A DNA stretch of 64,000 nucleotides. It comes from Pedobacter polysacchareus (GTDB lineage: Bacteria; Bacteroidota; Bacteroidia; Sphingobacteriales; Sphingobacteriaceae). A program made the translations under genes and the position numbers. Numbering within the stretch: the first letter of the stretch is position 1; each line of letters opens with the position of its first letter. Where the stretch lies: contig NZ_JAHYSS010000006.1 of the NCBI RefSeq assembly GCF_019802255.1, positions 186,001 to 250,000 on the forward strand. Direction: 5' to 3'. Shown one piece after another: positions 35,927 to 43,690 of the stretch. The notes under the pieces are model-generated. The model had not been told where the DNA came from and made no database searches. It was given only the letters and a program-made list of their open reading frames with translations.

Positions 35927-35954
35927 AAAGTCGGAAGATTTCTCTTCCGACTTT
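35927..35954 (-). terminator. Terminator after the 103-residue secreted protein gene
   Basis: AAAGTCGGAAGA, loop TTTC, TCTTCCGACTTT. A degenerate copy of the same 28 bp lies at about 39718-39745. Confidence 0.82.
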
Positions 35955-35996
35955 GACTGAATAAAGCTTTTTTTAATGCTTTGATGAATCTTAAAC

Positions 35997-36308
35997 TTAT
36001 TGAACTACTTTACCATCCTCAGCGATTTTGATAGAAGCGGTTTCTGCGTCTTTTTTAACATCAACCTGATAATACGTAGTTTTATCTGCATTGGTGACCA
36101 AGAAAGCGGCTACTGGAGTCCATGCTTTAACTGGTTCACTTTGCAATGTAGTTTTTACTGCTTCTGGAAGATCTTTCAATTCAACCGGAACTTTAGTGGT
36201 ACTATCTTGTTTCACTGTAATAGCTACTGGATTTTTTACTTCTGATGCGTTTACTGCTGTGATGGATGCGAATGCTAAAAATGCTGCTGATAAAATGATC
36301 TTTTTCAT
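35997..36308 (-). CDS. Small secreted protein, PepSY-like size, unidentified
   Basis: 103 residues with a clear signal peptide (MKKIILSAAFLAFASITAVNA). The mature 80 residues are charged and alternate strands and helix: VPVELKDLPEAVKTTLQSEPV, then YYQVDVKKDAETASIKIAEDGK. This resembles small periplasmic beta-lactamase-inhibitor/PepSY-like proteins common in Bacteroidota, but I recognise no exact family. It stands alone, with a 28-bp palindrome 58 bp upstream and a terminator downstream. Confidence 0.75.
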   Translation of the reverse strand: MKKIILSAAFLAFASITAVNASEVKNPVAITVKQDSTTKVPVELKDLPEAVKTTLQSEPVKAWTPVAAFLVTNADKTTYYQVDVKKDAETASIKIAEDGKVVQ

Positions 36309-36365
36309 AACTTATATATTAGTGTTAAATATTCTTGTGAATTATGTTTAGAGATGGTTCATAAT

Positions 36366-36393
36366 GGTGCCAGGAATGATCATTTCTGGCACC
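36366..36393. promoter_or_regulatory. 28-bp imperfect palindrome
   Basis: GGTGCCAGGAATGATCATTTCTGGCACC has one mismatched pair. It lies 58 bp upstream of the secreted-protein start codon. There is no T-run, so an operator is more likely than a terminator. The rest of 36394-36650 shows no convincing gene. Confidence 0.45.
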
Positions 36394-36650
36394 CACCTGA
36401 AAAAGAGACCATTACAAAATCAGGTTCGATTTTAACTGTAGAGATCCGCCACAGTTTGCTGAGTAAAGAAGCAGATCATTGCCAAACATTGAGTTTTTAT
36501 GCTAACATTATACTTCTTAAAGCTAGTACTAAATCAAATTCTGAAATGGCTTTAGGTTTATTTATCATAGATCAATTCAATACTTTAAAAGCTTCCTTAA
36601 CTTTAGCCTAACATCAGCGTTGCTGGAGTAAAACCTATAAAAGTTAAGCT

Positions 36651-37739
36651 ATGATTCCTGACAAAAATGTTTTTTACAAAGTAGACATTGTCGTGATTGG
36701 GGCAGGACAAGCTGGTTTATCAGCAGCCTACAATTTACAACGTGAAGGCATAAAACCTGGAAAGGGATTTGTTGTTTTAGACGATGAATTTAGTCCGGGT
36801 GGCGCCTGGCAGCATCGTTGGGATTCTCTAACACTAAGCAACGTAAACGGCATCAATGATTTACCTGGAATGGCCTTTTCGGATGTTGTAAACACTAAGG
36901 AAACAGCGTTACAAGCGAATATTGCAATTCCCAAATATTATGAACAATATGAGAAAACCTTTGGCCTTCCAATCATTCGTCCCATAAGAGTGATTGATGT
37001 TACTGAACAAAACGGACGGTTTATTATCCGAACAACCGGAATTCAATTTAGTGCGCGCGGATTGATCAATGCTACCGGTACCTGGAAAACCCCGCACTGC
37101 CCTAAATATCCCGGCTGGGAAAAATTCAAAGGGAGGCAACTGCACACTGCTGAATACAAAAATGCTGAAGAATTTATCGGCAAGCATGTGATCGTTGTGG
37201 GTGGTGGCATTTCAGCGATTCAATTACTCGGGGAGATTTCAGCAGTAACCCAAACTACCTGGGTGGCTCGTCGATCTCCTGATTTTAGGGAATATGAATT
37301 TTCGCCAGAAATAGGCCGTGAAGCTGTAGCTTTAGTAGAGAAAAGAGTACGAGAAGGCTTGCCACCTGAATCAGTGGTTTCTGTAACAGGCTTGCCCATT
37401 ACTCCTGCTATTGAAGAAATGTTGAACAAAGGCGTTTTAGATCGAAAACCTATGTTCAAGGAAATCATGGAAACAGGCGTTCGATGGGAAGATGGAACGA
37501 CCCTAGATGCTGATGTTATTTTTTGGAATACGGGCTTCCGTCATTCATTAAATCACCTTGGCCCCTTAAAGTTAATGAATGATAAAAATGGGATTGAAAT
37601 GTCTGGAAAATTAGCCACACAGGTCGCTAAAGATCCGCGTATCCACCTCACAGGCTATGGTCCATCAGCCTCCACTATTGGTGCAAACCGAGCCGGCCGA
37701 ACCGCAGCTATAGAGCTGATCGAATTTCTTGAATTGTAA
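36651..37739 (+). CDS. FAD/NAD(P)-binding oxidoreductase (flavin monooxygenase-like)
   Basis: 362 residues with two Rossmann sites: VIGAGQAGLSAAYNL at residues 14-28 (FAD) and VVGGGISAIQLL at about 183 (NAD(P)H). A later IHLTGYGPSASTIGANRAGR contacts FAD. This set fits class B flavin monooxygenases or thioredoxin-reductase-like enzymes; the substrate is unknown. It is followed by a GntR regulator gene. A promoter for that gene lies in the 82-bp gap, so the two are probably not strictly one transcript. Confidence 0.85.
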   Translation: MIPDKNVFYKVDIVVIGAGQAGLSAAYNLQREGIKPGKGFVVLDDEFSPGGAWQHRWDSLTLSNVNGINDLPGMAFSDVVNTKETALQANIAIPKYYEQYEKTFGLPIIRPIRVIDVTEQNGRFIIRTTGIQFSARGLINATGTWKTPHCPKYPGWEKFKGRQLHTAEYKNAEEFIGKHVIVVGGGISAIQLLGEISAVTQTTWVARRSPDFREYEFSPEIGREAVALVEKRVREGLPPESVVSVTGLPITPAIEEMLNKGVLDRKPMFKEIMETGVRWEDGTTLDADVIFWNTGFRHSLNHLGPLKLMNDKNGIEMSGKLATQVAKDPRIHLTGYGPSASTIGANRAGRTAAIELIEFLEL

Positions 37740-37785
37740 AGAGAATGGTTACTACGAGAAATCGTATAATAACATTAAAAATAAC

Positions 37786-37819
37786 TATGTTTGCATATTG
37801 TATACAATATGCAAACATA
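37786..37819. promoter_or_regulatory. Perfect 34-bp palindrome overlapping the GntR promoter
   Basis: TATGTTTGCATATTGTA followed by its exact reverse complement. The core TTGTATACAA resembles the GntR/FCD consensus TNGTNNACNA, and the left arm TATGTTTG is itself an exact TAnnTTTG -7 element. It ends 2 bp before the GntR start codon, so a bound repressor would block both promoter and translation start. Confidence 0.7.
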
Positions 37820-37821
37820 AT

Positions 37822-38463
37822 ATGATATCACCAGAATCACTAAAAAGTCAAATCATAAAAGCATTGTGGCAATTGATCATTGAAGGCAAAATAATACCCA
37901 ACGAACCTTTGCGTGAAATACAATTGACAGAATTGCTAAACATTAGTCGAACGCCACTTCGAGATGCCCTTCAGCAATTAGAATGGGAAGGAATTGTAGT
38001 ATCTGAACCTCGGAAAGGATATCGATTAGCGCCATTTTCAGAAGCTGATATTCTTGAAATTTATCCATTGAGAGCAAAGTTAGAATCGTTTGCCTTAGAG
38101 TTATCTGGCCTTCCGGATAAAAGAGTTTTGGATGAACTCCATAAAATTAATTTAAAAATTCTTCAGTCAAAATCGCCCAAAGACCTGGTTGAATTAGATG
38201 AGCGTTGGCACGTATTATTAATTTCTAAATGTCCCAATCAAAGATTACTAAAATCCATAAGAACTTTGCATCGCCAATCGCAGCGTTATGAATATGCATA
38301 TATGTCCATGAACAAAATGGTTCAGAAATCCAGCAATCAACACGAGAGTATTATTCTTCATTTACAAAATGGACAGCTCCAAAAAGCAACAGAACTGCTT
38401 GCTGAAAATAATTTAGTCGGGATTGATGCGCTTATTAATTGGCTAAAATCTACCGAAAAATAG
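37822..38463 (+). CDS. GntR-family regulator, FCD type
   Basis: 213 residues from the ATG at 37822; earlier in-frame Met codons lie in or before the palindromic operator and are unlikely. Winged HTH at about 10-70 (LKSQIIKALWQLIIEGKI, then LTELLNISRTPLRDALQQLEWEGIV), then an all-helical FCD domain with ADILEIYPLRAKLES and the ligand/metal region SNQHESIILHL. It probably autoregulates through the 34-bp palindrome. The likely targets are the hydrolase gene 89 bp downstream and perhaps the oxidoreductase upstream. Confidence 0.88.
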   Translation: MISPESLKSQIIKALWQLIIEGKIIPNEPLREIQLTELLNISRTPLRDALQQLEWEGIVVSEPRKGYRLAPFSEADILEIYPLRAKLESFALELSGLPDKRVLDELHKINLKILQSKSPKDLVELDERWHVLLISKCPNQRLLKSIRTLHRQSQRYEYAYMSMNKMVQKSSNQHESIILHLQNGQLQKATELLAENNLVGIDALINWLKSTEK

Positions 38464-38551
38464 CACGATAATTTCCTATCCATGGTACATCAAACCTACT
38501 GTTCTCCACTATCTCCTAAAACCAACACGCCCTAAATAACAACAAACCAAA

Positions 38552-39637
38552 ATGAAAAAAATCTTTTTACTCTCCTTAATATTCTCTTTCGCATTTTCAA
38601 ATTTTTGTGACGCACAAAATCAAACTCAAAACGAGCAGATCGACACTGAGTTTTTTATACCTATTGAAAAATCAAACCTACATGCAAGAGTTGTTGGCAA
38701 TCCTGACAAACCTATAATTATAACACTTCATGGGGGCCCAGGTGCTTTTAATGTAGACCACGAATTTTATAGAAATGTTTTTGAAAAAGATTACCTGATG
38801 GTCTATTTTGACCAAAGAGGAAGTGGTAAATCTGAGGAATGGAAGGATAAAACAATGCTCAACACCACACAATTCGTGAAAGATTTAGACCAGGTGGTAG
38901 ACTACATTAAAAACAAATATCCAAACCGAAAAATAAATCTTTTAGGCGCTTCCTGGGGTGGAATGTATGGCTTCCTTTATTTGATAAAACATCAGGAAAA
39001 AATCAATTCATTTATTAGCAATTCAGGTTCTGCAAATATCCAACACAATAGTCTTGCTTTGATCAAACACGAACAACAATTAGCGAAAAAATTGCTCAAG
39101 AAAACCAATGATTCCAACAAAGCAAACAGATATAAAGAAATTCTGAAAAAGTTAGATACTATAGAAAGAAGTGGATTTAAAAACTTCTTTGCCGATATGA
39201 ATACCATCAGATATGAATTCCCAAAAGACTTAGGATTTGATGTTTATTGGGCTCAACCTAAAAAGAAAGAGAAAATTGATGCCTTATTAAAAGATCCAGG
39301 GTTTTATACCAGAAATAACTATACACCCGAACTTTTAGAAAAATCGATGGCAAGATTTGAGTACATTAATGAAGTATTCCACGGTCAGGAAGCCTACAAT
39401 AATCTTAATGTTTTAAATGAAATTGCTATTATTAAAACACCAATTTTAATTATTCAAGGAGAATTCGACTATGCAATTGGCGTAGAATCTGGCAAAATGA
39501 TTTATAAAGCATTGAAAAACATTCCCAAAAAAGATAAAGAACTAGTATATATTAAAAATGCTTCCCATAATGTACCACATGAGGCTCCCGAAGAATTATA
39601 TCAGTCATTAACAGCTTTTTTTAAGAAGCATAATTAA
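38552..39637 (+). CDS. Secreted alpha/beta hydrolase, proline iminopeptidase-like
   Basis: 361 residues with a signal peptide (cleavage near DAQ). The peptidase S33 features are present: HGGPG (60-64), YFDQRGSGKS, nucleophile GASWGG (Ser134), acid in IQGEFDYAIG and His in NASHNVPHE. Such enzymes release N-terminal proline or cleave related amides and esters. It follows the GntR gene, with a shared terminator at 39753. It is the third alpha/beta hydrolase in a 12-kb stretch. Confidence 0.86.
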   Translation: MKKIFLLSLIFSFAFSNFCDAQNQTQNEQIDTEFFIPIEKSNLHARVVGNPDKPIIITLHGGPGAFNVDHEFYRNVFEKDYLMVYFDQRGSGKSEEWKDKTMLNTTQFVKDLDQVVDYIKNKYPNRKINLLGASWGGMYGFLYLIKHQEKINSFISNSGSANIQHNSLALIKHEQQLAKKLLKKTNDSNKANRYKEILKKLDTIERSGFKNFFADMNTIRYEFPKDLGFDVYWAQPKKKEKIDALLKDPGFYTRNNYTPELLEKSMARFEYINEVFHGQEAYNNLNVLNEIAIIKTPILIIQGEFDYAIGVESGKMIYKALKNIPKKDKELVYIKNASHNVPHEAPEELYQSLTAFFKKHN

Positions 39638-39752
39638 ATAATATTGCTTACCATTCCCAGTCTTTCCAACTTTGCACAAAACATCAAAACTCCACCGAAT
39701 TGACTAGACACAGCAAATAGTCTGAAGATTTCTCTTTCGACTATGAAAGAAT

Positions 39753-39781
39753 GATTAACCCGATATTTTATCGGGTTAATC
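39753..39781. terminator. Bidirectional terminator
   Basis: GATTAACCCGATA, loop TTT, TATCGGGTTAATC: a perfect 13-bp stem between the convergent hydrolase (+) and candidate immunity gene (-). Confidence 0.85.
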
Positions 39782-39794
39782 ACATTTAAAATTG

Positions 39795-40274
39795 TTAGAA
39801 TTTTTCACTCAACTTATCAAATAATGATTCTTCATGTTTATAAAGATCCATATTATTTACTTCAAACTCAGTAGCTACACATTCAAAAATATTATCATGA
39901 AACGTCAGGATAAAATGCTTATAGGTCTTCCACCTCTCTGAATTATGGTAAGGATGTATCTTATCTACATTTACTAAAGATTGTATCAAATCTGAGTCCT
40001 CTAATTCATAAAAACCACCTGAGTTCATTCCATATTTATAATAAGGATGACCGGAAATAGTTTCATTCGAAGGAGGGCCAAATCTCGAAAAAGTACAACT
40101 ATTAAATTTAATAACAATCCTTCCTTCAGAAGAAGAGAAATCTGGTTTCACAAGCTGATCCTCATCAAGATCGGTGTAGAAAGAAACGTATGTATGACCC
40201 TCATTTATTATAACATGAGGATTTGGACCTCCATAATCCATTCTAAAAAGATTTGTAATTTCGTTTAATTTCAT
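39795..40274 (-). CDS. Candidate immunity protein downstream of a toxin C-terminus
   Basis: 159 residues from the ATG at 40274 (KLNEITNLF follows); a start 12 codons earlier is possible. The protein is acidic, cytosolic and beta-rich (VIINEGHTYVSFYTDLDEDQL, then DSDLIQSLVNVDKIHPYHNSER). I recognise no family. Its place 190 bp downstream of an orphan polymorphic-toxin C-terminus on the same strand is the standard toxin-immunity order, which is the only reason for the call. Confidence 0.5.
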   Translation of the reverse strand: MKLNEITNLFRMDYGGPNPHVIINEGHTYVSFYTDLDEDQLVKPDFSSSEGRIVIKFNSCTFSRFGPPSNETISGHPYYKYGMNSGGFYELEDSDLIQSLVNVDKIHPYHNSERWKTYKHFILTFHDNIFECVATEFEVNNMDLYKHEESLFDKLSEKF

Positions 40275-40462
40275 ATGTTTATTAAAAAAGGGTAGCTTTA
40301 AAAAAACCACCCTTATTTGTTAATATATTTCCAGGTCATTGAAAGGAACCATTTCATTATTAATCACCTCTATCAAATTAGTTTTCAACGAGTGAAATAA
40401 ATTACAAAATAATTAAAATCTTACGGCAAGCTAAAGGGCTGTTATGGCATATTTCAGTCTTT

Positions 40463-40861
40463 TTATTTGGGAGTATAAAACCTGATCTCTGTACCTGTTT
40501 GTCTTACCGTATTTACCCCGTTTAACAAACTATTCCTGAGCATTTGGCCACTAAGCATTGACTCATAAAAACCGTCACCAGTCCTATTTATCACTGCCCA
40601 AGCGCTTCTTGGAATTCCAGCTTGTGTTAGTGCAATTGATGATCTTGTATTAAGAATCAAAGTCTGACCATTTCTAGAAATTACATCAATTGTAACATCT
40701 GCAACGCTTACCTTACCAGTTTTCAATTGATCGACCAACTCGCTTAAAGGCTTTAAAGAAAACTTTCCATCTTTACTAAACTGTTGACCAGAAGTTTTCT
40801 GGCTCCATAAAGCCCCCTCAATGTTTATTTCATCAGCGCTTTGATTGCCTGTTCTGTCCTC
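40463..40861 (-). pseudogene. Orphan C-terminal toxin domain of a polymorphic toxin (N-terminus lost)
   Basis: An open frame of 132 codons bounded upstream by a stop at 40864-40862 and without an ATG near its start; the first in-frame initiator-like codons are TTG. It reads EDRTGNQSADEINIEG, then ALWSQKTSGQQFSKDG, and then a compact domain: VSVADVTIDVISRNGQTL, LNTRSSIALTQAGIPRSAW, NRTGDGFYESMLSG. The last part resembles C-terminal toxin tips of Rhs/polymorphic toxins. No Rhs core or secretion signal precedes it. It is most likely a displaced toxin tip left by recombination. Confidence 0.55.
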
Positions 40862-41093
40862 TTAAGCTATGAAAACTCGAAAGTAAATACGAGTCCTAGA
40901 ATCTTCATTTTACTGAGTATTATCCCATTCGGTTATTTTTCCATCGTTGGTTTAAATAGAAGTCCGGGTTATTTTTTGATAATAACTTTTCTCATAGCCT
41001 ATCCTTAACTTCTGTAACCCCACTTATTGTAAAATCAATAACTTTTTGTTTTTGCCTAATACCTGAAATTTCATTTCAACAATGTATTATCTT

Positions 41094-41222
41094 TTATATA
41101 TGCCATTTTATTCGGTTATTATAATGATAAGAGGCTATTTTTATGGAGTCAACAATCACTTCATCCTCATTTTTGATATCAGTGGGAGCACCAACATACA
41201 CTGCTCTATTAATCAGAAAAAT
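41094..41222 (-). other. Short protein-like fragment
   Basis: In the minus strand LINRAVYVGAPTDIKNED followed by VIVDSIKIASYHYNNRIKW runs to a stop at 41096-41094, beginning inside the end of the SUKH gene. It may be the C-terminus of another lost gene. The remainder of 40862-41093 shows no gene. Confidence 0.25.
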
Positions 41223-41658
41223 AAAGAGTTTCTGAATTTTCGGAGTATAGGTCTAAAAACTCTGAAAAAGAATTAGCAATTAATTTGAACTTATCCCCTG
41301 CAATGATGTAAACTTCATTGTGTGAAGATTTTCGTTCGTACAGTCTTATACAATAAGTAAACAGATGACAAGAATAATCTGAAAAAACATAACAGCTAGA
41401 ATGAAAGTTCATTGTATTTATAATGTTTCTATAATCCGGCACGCCACCCCAATCAGACAATTCATCTTTCACACTTCTAAAACCATTTAAGGAATAGAAT
41501 TTAAAAAAATTATGCTCATACTCTTCATTAGTACCATTAATTTCTTTGAAATAATCTCGTAGATCATCGGGAAAAACTAAACTCGTTCTATTCTGAAAAG
41601 ACAAAACATCCTCATTTGTTGCTAAATCAAGTACCTCAATTTCAGACTGCTTCCACAT
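41209..41658 (-). CDS. SMI1/KNR4 (SUKH) family protein, probable immunity protein
   Basis: 149 residues. The SUKH pattern is visible: VFPDDLRDYFKEINGTNEE, then FFKFYSLNGFRSVKDEL, then YVFSDYSCHLFTYCI. A Trp-containing opening precedes it. SUKH proteins neutralise nuclease and other toxins of polymorphic systems. It lies just upstream of an orphan toxin C-terminus and on the same strand, so the whole 39.8-42.5 kb block looks like the remains of a toxin-immunity array. It is low in G+C. Confidence 0.72.
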   Translation of the reverse strand: MWKQSEIEVLDLATNEDVLSFQNRTSLVFPDDLRDYFKEINGTNEEYEHNFFKFYSLNGFRSVKDELSDWGGVPDYRNIINTMNFHSSCYVFSDYSCHLFTYCIRLYERKSSHNEVYIIAGDKFKLIANSFSEFLDLYSENSETLYFSD

Positions 41659-41721
41659 TTTTTTGTAATTCAGACGGATTCATATTTTATTTATTTAATG
41701 GCTGACACTTACATTAAGTGG

Positions 41722-41937
41722 CTAAAGCGGGGCAAACAAACTTCCATTCTTTTCATATTCATTAAAAGTAAGTGAATTAATCCCGTTATAAAGAATAATT
41801 TGACTTCCATGAGGGTCAAGATTGGATAACTTATTCAAAGACGCAAAAACTAGGTAGACATACAGATAAAAAAAACAGAATAACCAGGTTTTCCTTCTAT
41901 AACACCCTACCTTGCTTATCAGTAGCATAATTTTCAA
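41722..41937 (-). CDS. Small hypothetical protein with one hydrophobic segment
   Basis: Up to 71 residues. A basic lead (GCYRRKT) and a hydrophobic helix (LFCFFYLYVYLVFASL) precede a soluble tail ending NGSLFAPL. It could be a signal-anchored small protein, or a fragment. It overlaps the end of the fragment upstream in another frame. No family recognised. Confidence 0.3.
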   Translation of the reverse strand: MKIMLLISKVGCYRRKTWLFCFFYLYVYLVFASLNKLSNLDPHGSQIILYNGINSLTFNEYEKNGSLFAPL

Positions 41938-42180
41938 GAATATATATATTCATCAATTTGGCATTATCTTTTATATCACTAGCCTTTTTAGCCTCTGGCT
42001 TATATAAGATTTGATCAAACCTTTTCTTATTCAGATCATAATCATAAAAGATAAACTGATCTCTTTTGCCATTACTGATTTTCAAAGCTTGTTCACTTGT
42101 AAATATAGATGAGTTAGATAACTCATTCGTAAAAAAGACGGTCAGATCATTAGTATTTGTTGATTCTAAGAAAGCCAATT
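41897..42180 (-). pseudogene. Fragment of an unidentified protein, N-terminus missing
   Basis: The stretch from LAFLESTNTNDLTVFF to FFTNELSNSSIFTSEQALK and FIFYDYDLNKKRFDQILY reads like a real acidic protein. Codons upstream of about 42180 are instead the antisense of a DUF6266-like remnant, so a junction lies there and the true start is gone. Confidence 0.35.
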
Positions 42181-42529
42181 GTGAGCAGATGACAGTCGTT
42201 AACGACTTCCTTAAAGCCAATTTAGACTTCATCCACTCTGGCTTTAAACTCATCACTGCCGGGACAGATAAAAACTTTTACAATGAATTCAAATAGAAGT
42301 TCCCGCAGATCTACCGCAGGAACGTAGAAATGATCGCGCCATGTTATTGATTTATTTTCCAGAAGCTGGTACCTCTAGCTATATGCTGAGCGGAGCGAGA
42401 AGACACGAAGGACGAGAAGTCGTATACATTCCAAAAAACCAAACTAAAAACCGCATAGAGGCCTATATTTCCTTTATGAATGAGGATGGGACTGAGATTT
42501 CAGACAGTGTTCTTGCCGGATCTTTAAAC
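42168..42529 (+). pseudogene. Broken DUF6266-like gene
   Basis: One frame reads CEQMTVVNDFLKANLDFI then HSGFKLITAGTD and stops at 42296. A second frame from 42341 resumes with LLIYFPEAGTSSYMLSGARR, then RIEAYISFMNEDGTEISDS and VLAGSL. This is the order and style of the C-terminal half of DUF6266 proteins of Bacteroidota. The 5' half is missing, and a frameshift with a small gap separates the two parts. The family call rests on recall of the motif pattern. Confidence 0.42.
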
Positions 42530-42799
42530 CACAATGAAACAGAATTCCAGAAAACCACAACTCCAGAAAAACTAAAAACACCTGTGATTCCGCAAAAACA
42601 GGATGCCCTCACAACAGGAACCAGAACAACAGGAGCCCGAGCAGACCTTAGTCCAGCGTCTCAAATACCTCCGAAAGAACTGACATCCTTTCGCTGGACC
42701 AGTAGTCAGTTCATCTCCTCAGCGCCTATTTATAATTACACCTGCTTAGCTTCTCCCTCCTGAGCGCTTAATCATTTCACGAACTTTGGTTGTTAATGG

Positions 42800-43600
42800 C
42801 TATCCTAGCTGTGATGGTGCCACTCCAAATTCTTTTTTAAAGGCAAAAGAAAAATGAGACAAATCTTCAAAGCCTAGTTCGATATAAATATCGGATGGAC
42901 GGGATTTACCATGAGTAATCAGATAATGAGCTTGTTTTAACCTTCGCTTTTGCAGCCAGGTTCTAGGTGACAGCTGAAATATCTTTTGGAAATCTCGCTT
43001 AAAAGTGGCTAAACTACGACCTGTAAGAAAAGCAAAACGTTCCAGGTTCACATTGAAATGGTAGTTCTTTTGCATAAATGCTTCCAGGTTTATTTTATGG
43101 GGGGCTGATAAATCAAAAAGCACCTCCTTTAACTGCTTGTCGTAAGCAAATAGCAACTGCAGCGCCTCACTTTGCTTTAGTTTCAGCAATTCAGGAGCAT
43201 TATTCTCTAAAAGCTGACGATACTGCAACAGGGACTCCATAAAATAACGCAGGTGCTGAGCCTGAGACAGCTCGATAAATGATGGCGTTTCCAATTTCTG
43301 CTTGAATACAAAACCCTCCTGAACACTAGCATCACGCAGCAATTCATCATCTAATAAAATCGACAGCGATTTGAATTCTTCCTCCTCCAATGGTTTCTTT
43401 TCAAACTTTAACAACTGGTTTTTCCTGGCCAGATAAACATCTCCTTTTTTGAATGTCCTACGCACTGTACCATCATTTAATTCCATTTCCCCAGACACAA
43501 TCATTCCCAGGCTATGCTGAGAAACAAACTGCTCTCCTTCTCTAAAGGAATTGAAATGACAGGAATAATTGATGTATTTAATAGTTTCTGCCATAATCAT
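42800..43600 (-). CDS. AraC-family regulator (exsA-like architecture)
   Basis: 266 residues. The N-terminal cupin sensor includes SLGMIVSGEMELNDGTVRRTFKKGDVYLARKNQ. The C-terminal HTH pair is FNVNLERFAFLTGRSLATFKRDFQ and SDIYIELGFEDLSHFSFAFKKEFGVAPSQ. It starts about 90 bp from the stop of the aldehyde dehydrogenase gene on the same strand, so it could be the last gene of that transcript or its regulator. Confidence 0.9.
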   Translation of the reverse strand: MIMAETIKYINYSCHFNSFREGEQFVSQHSLGMIVSGEMELNDGTVRRTFKKGDVYLARKNQLLKFEKKPLEEEEFKSLSILLDDELLRDASVQEGFVFKQKLETPSFIELSQAQHLRYFMESLLQYRQLLENNAPELLKLKQSEALQLLFAYDKQLKEVLFDLSAPHKINLEAFMQKNYHFNVNLERFAFLTGRSLATFKRDFQKIFQLSPRTWLQKRRLKQAHYLITHGKSRPSDIYIELGFEDLSHFSFAFKKEFGVAPSQLG

Positions 43601-43690
43601 ATCACATAGTTGTATTCCTTCGTCATTAAATAGAAAGCATCTTGCCTAAAAACTGACAAGATGCTTAAATATATGAATCTTTGCATTTAC

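Noticed and set aside
36354-36611. Plus-strand frame of 85 codons after the palindrome
   Set aside because: It includes the palindrome, lacks a known domain, and has no conserved start. The codons do not look protein-like enough to call a gene.
42066-42296. Plus-strand frame antisense to the 41897 fragment
   Set aside because: Only its last 40 codons resemble DUF6266; the first part is antisense to another fragment, so it is a junction artefact and not a gene.
42530-42763. Continuation of the 42341 frame as a separate gene
   Set aside because: The tail is a low-complexity Thr/Pro-rich run after a DUF6266-like end and has no start or ribosome site of its own. It is probably non-coding or shifted.
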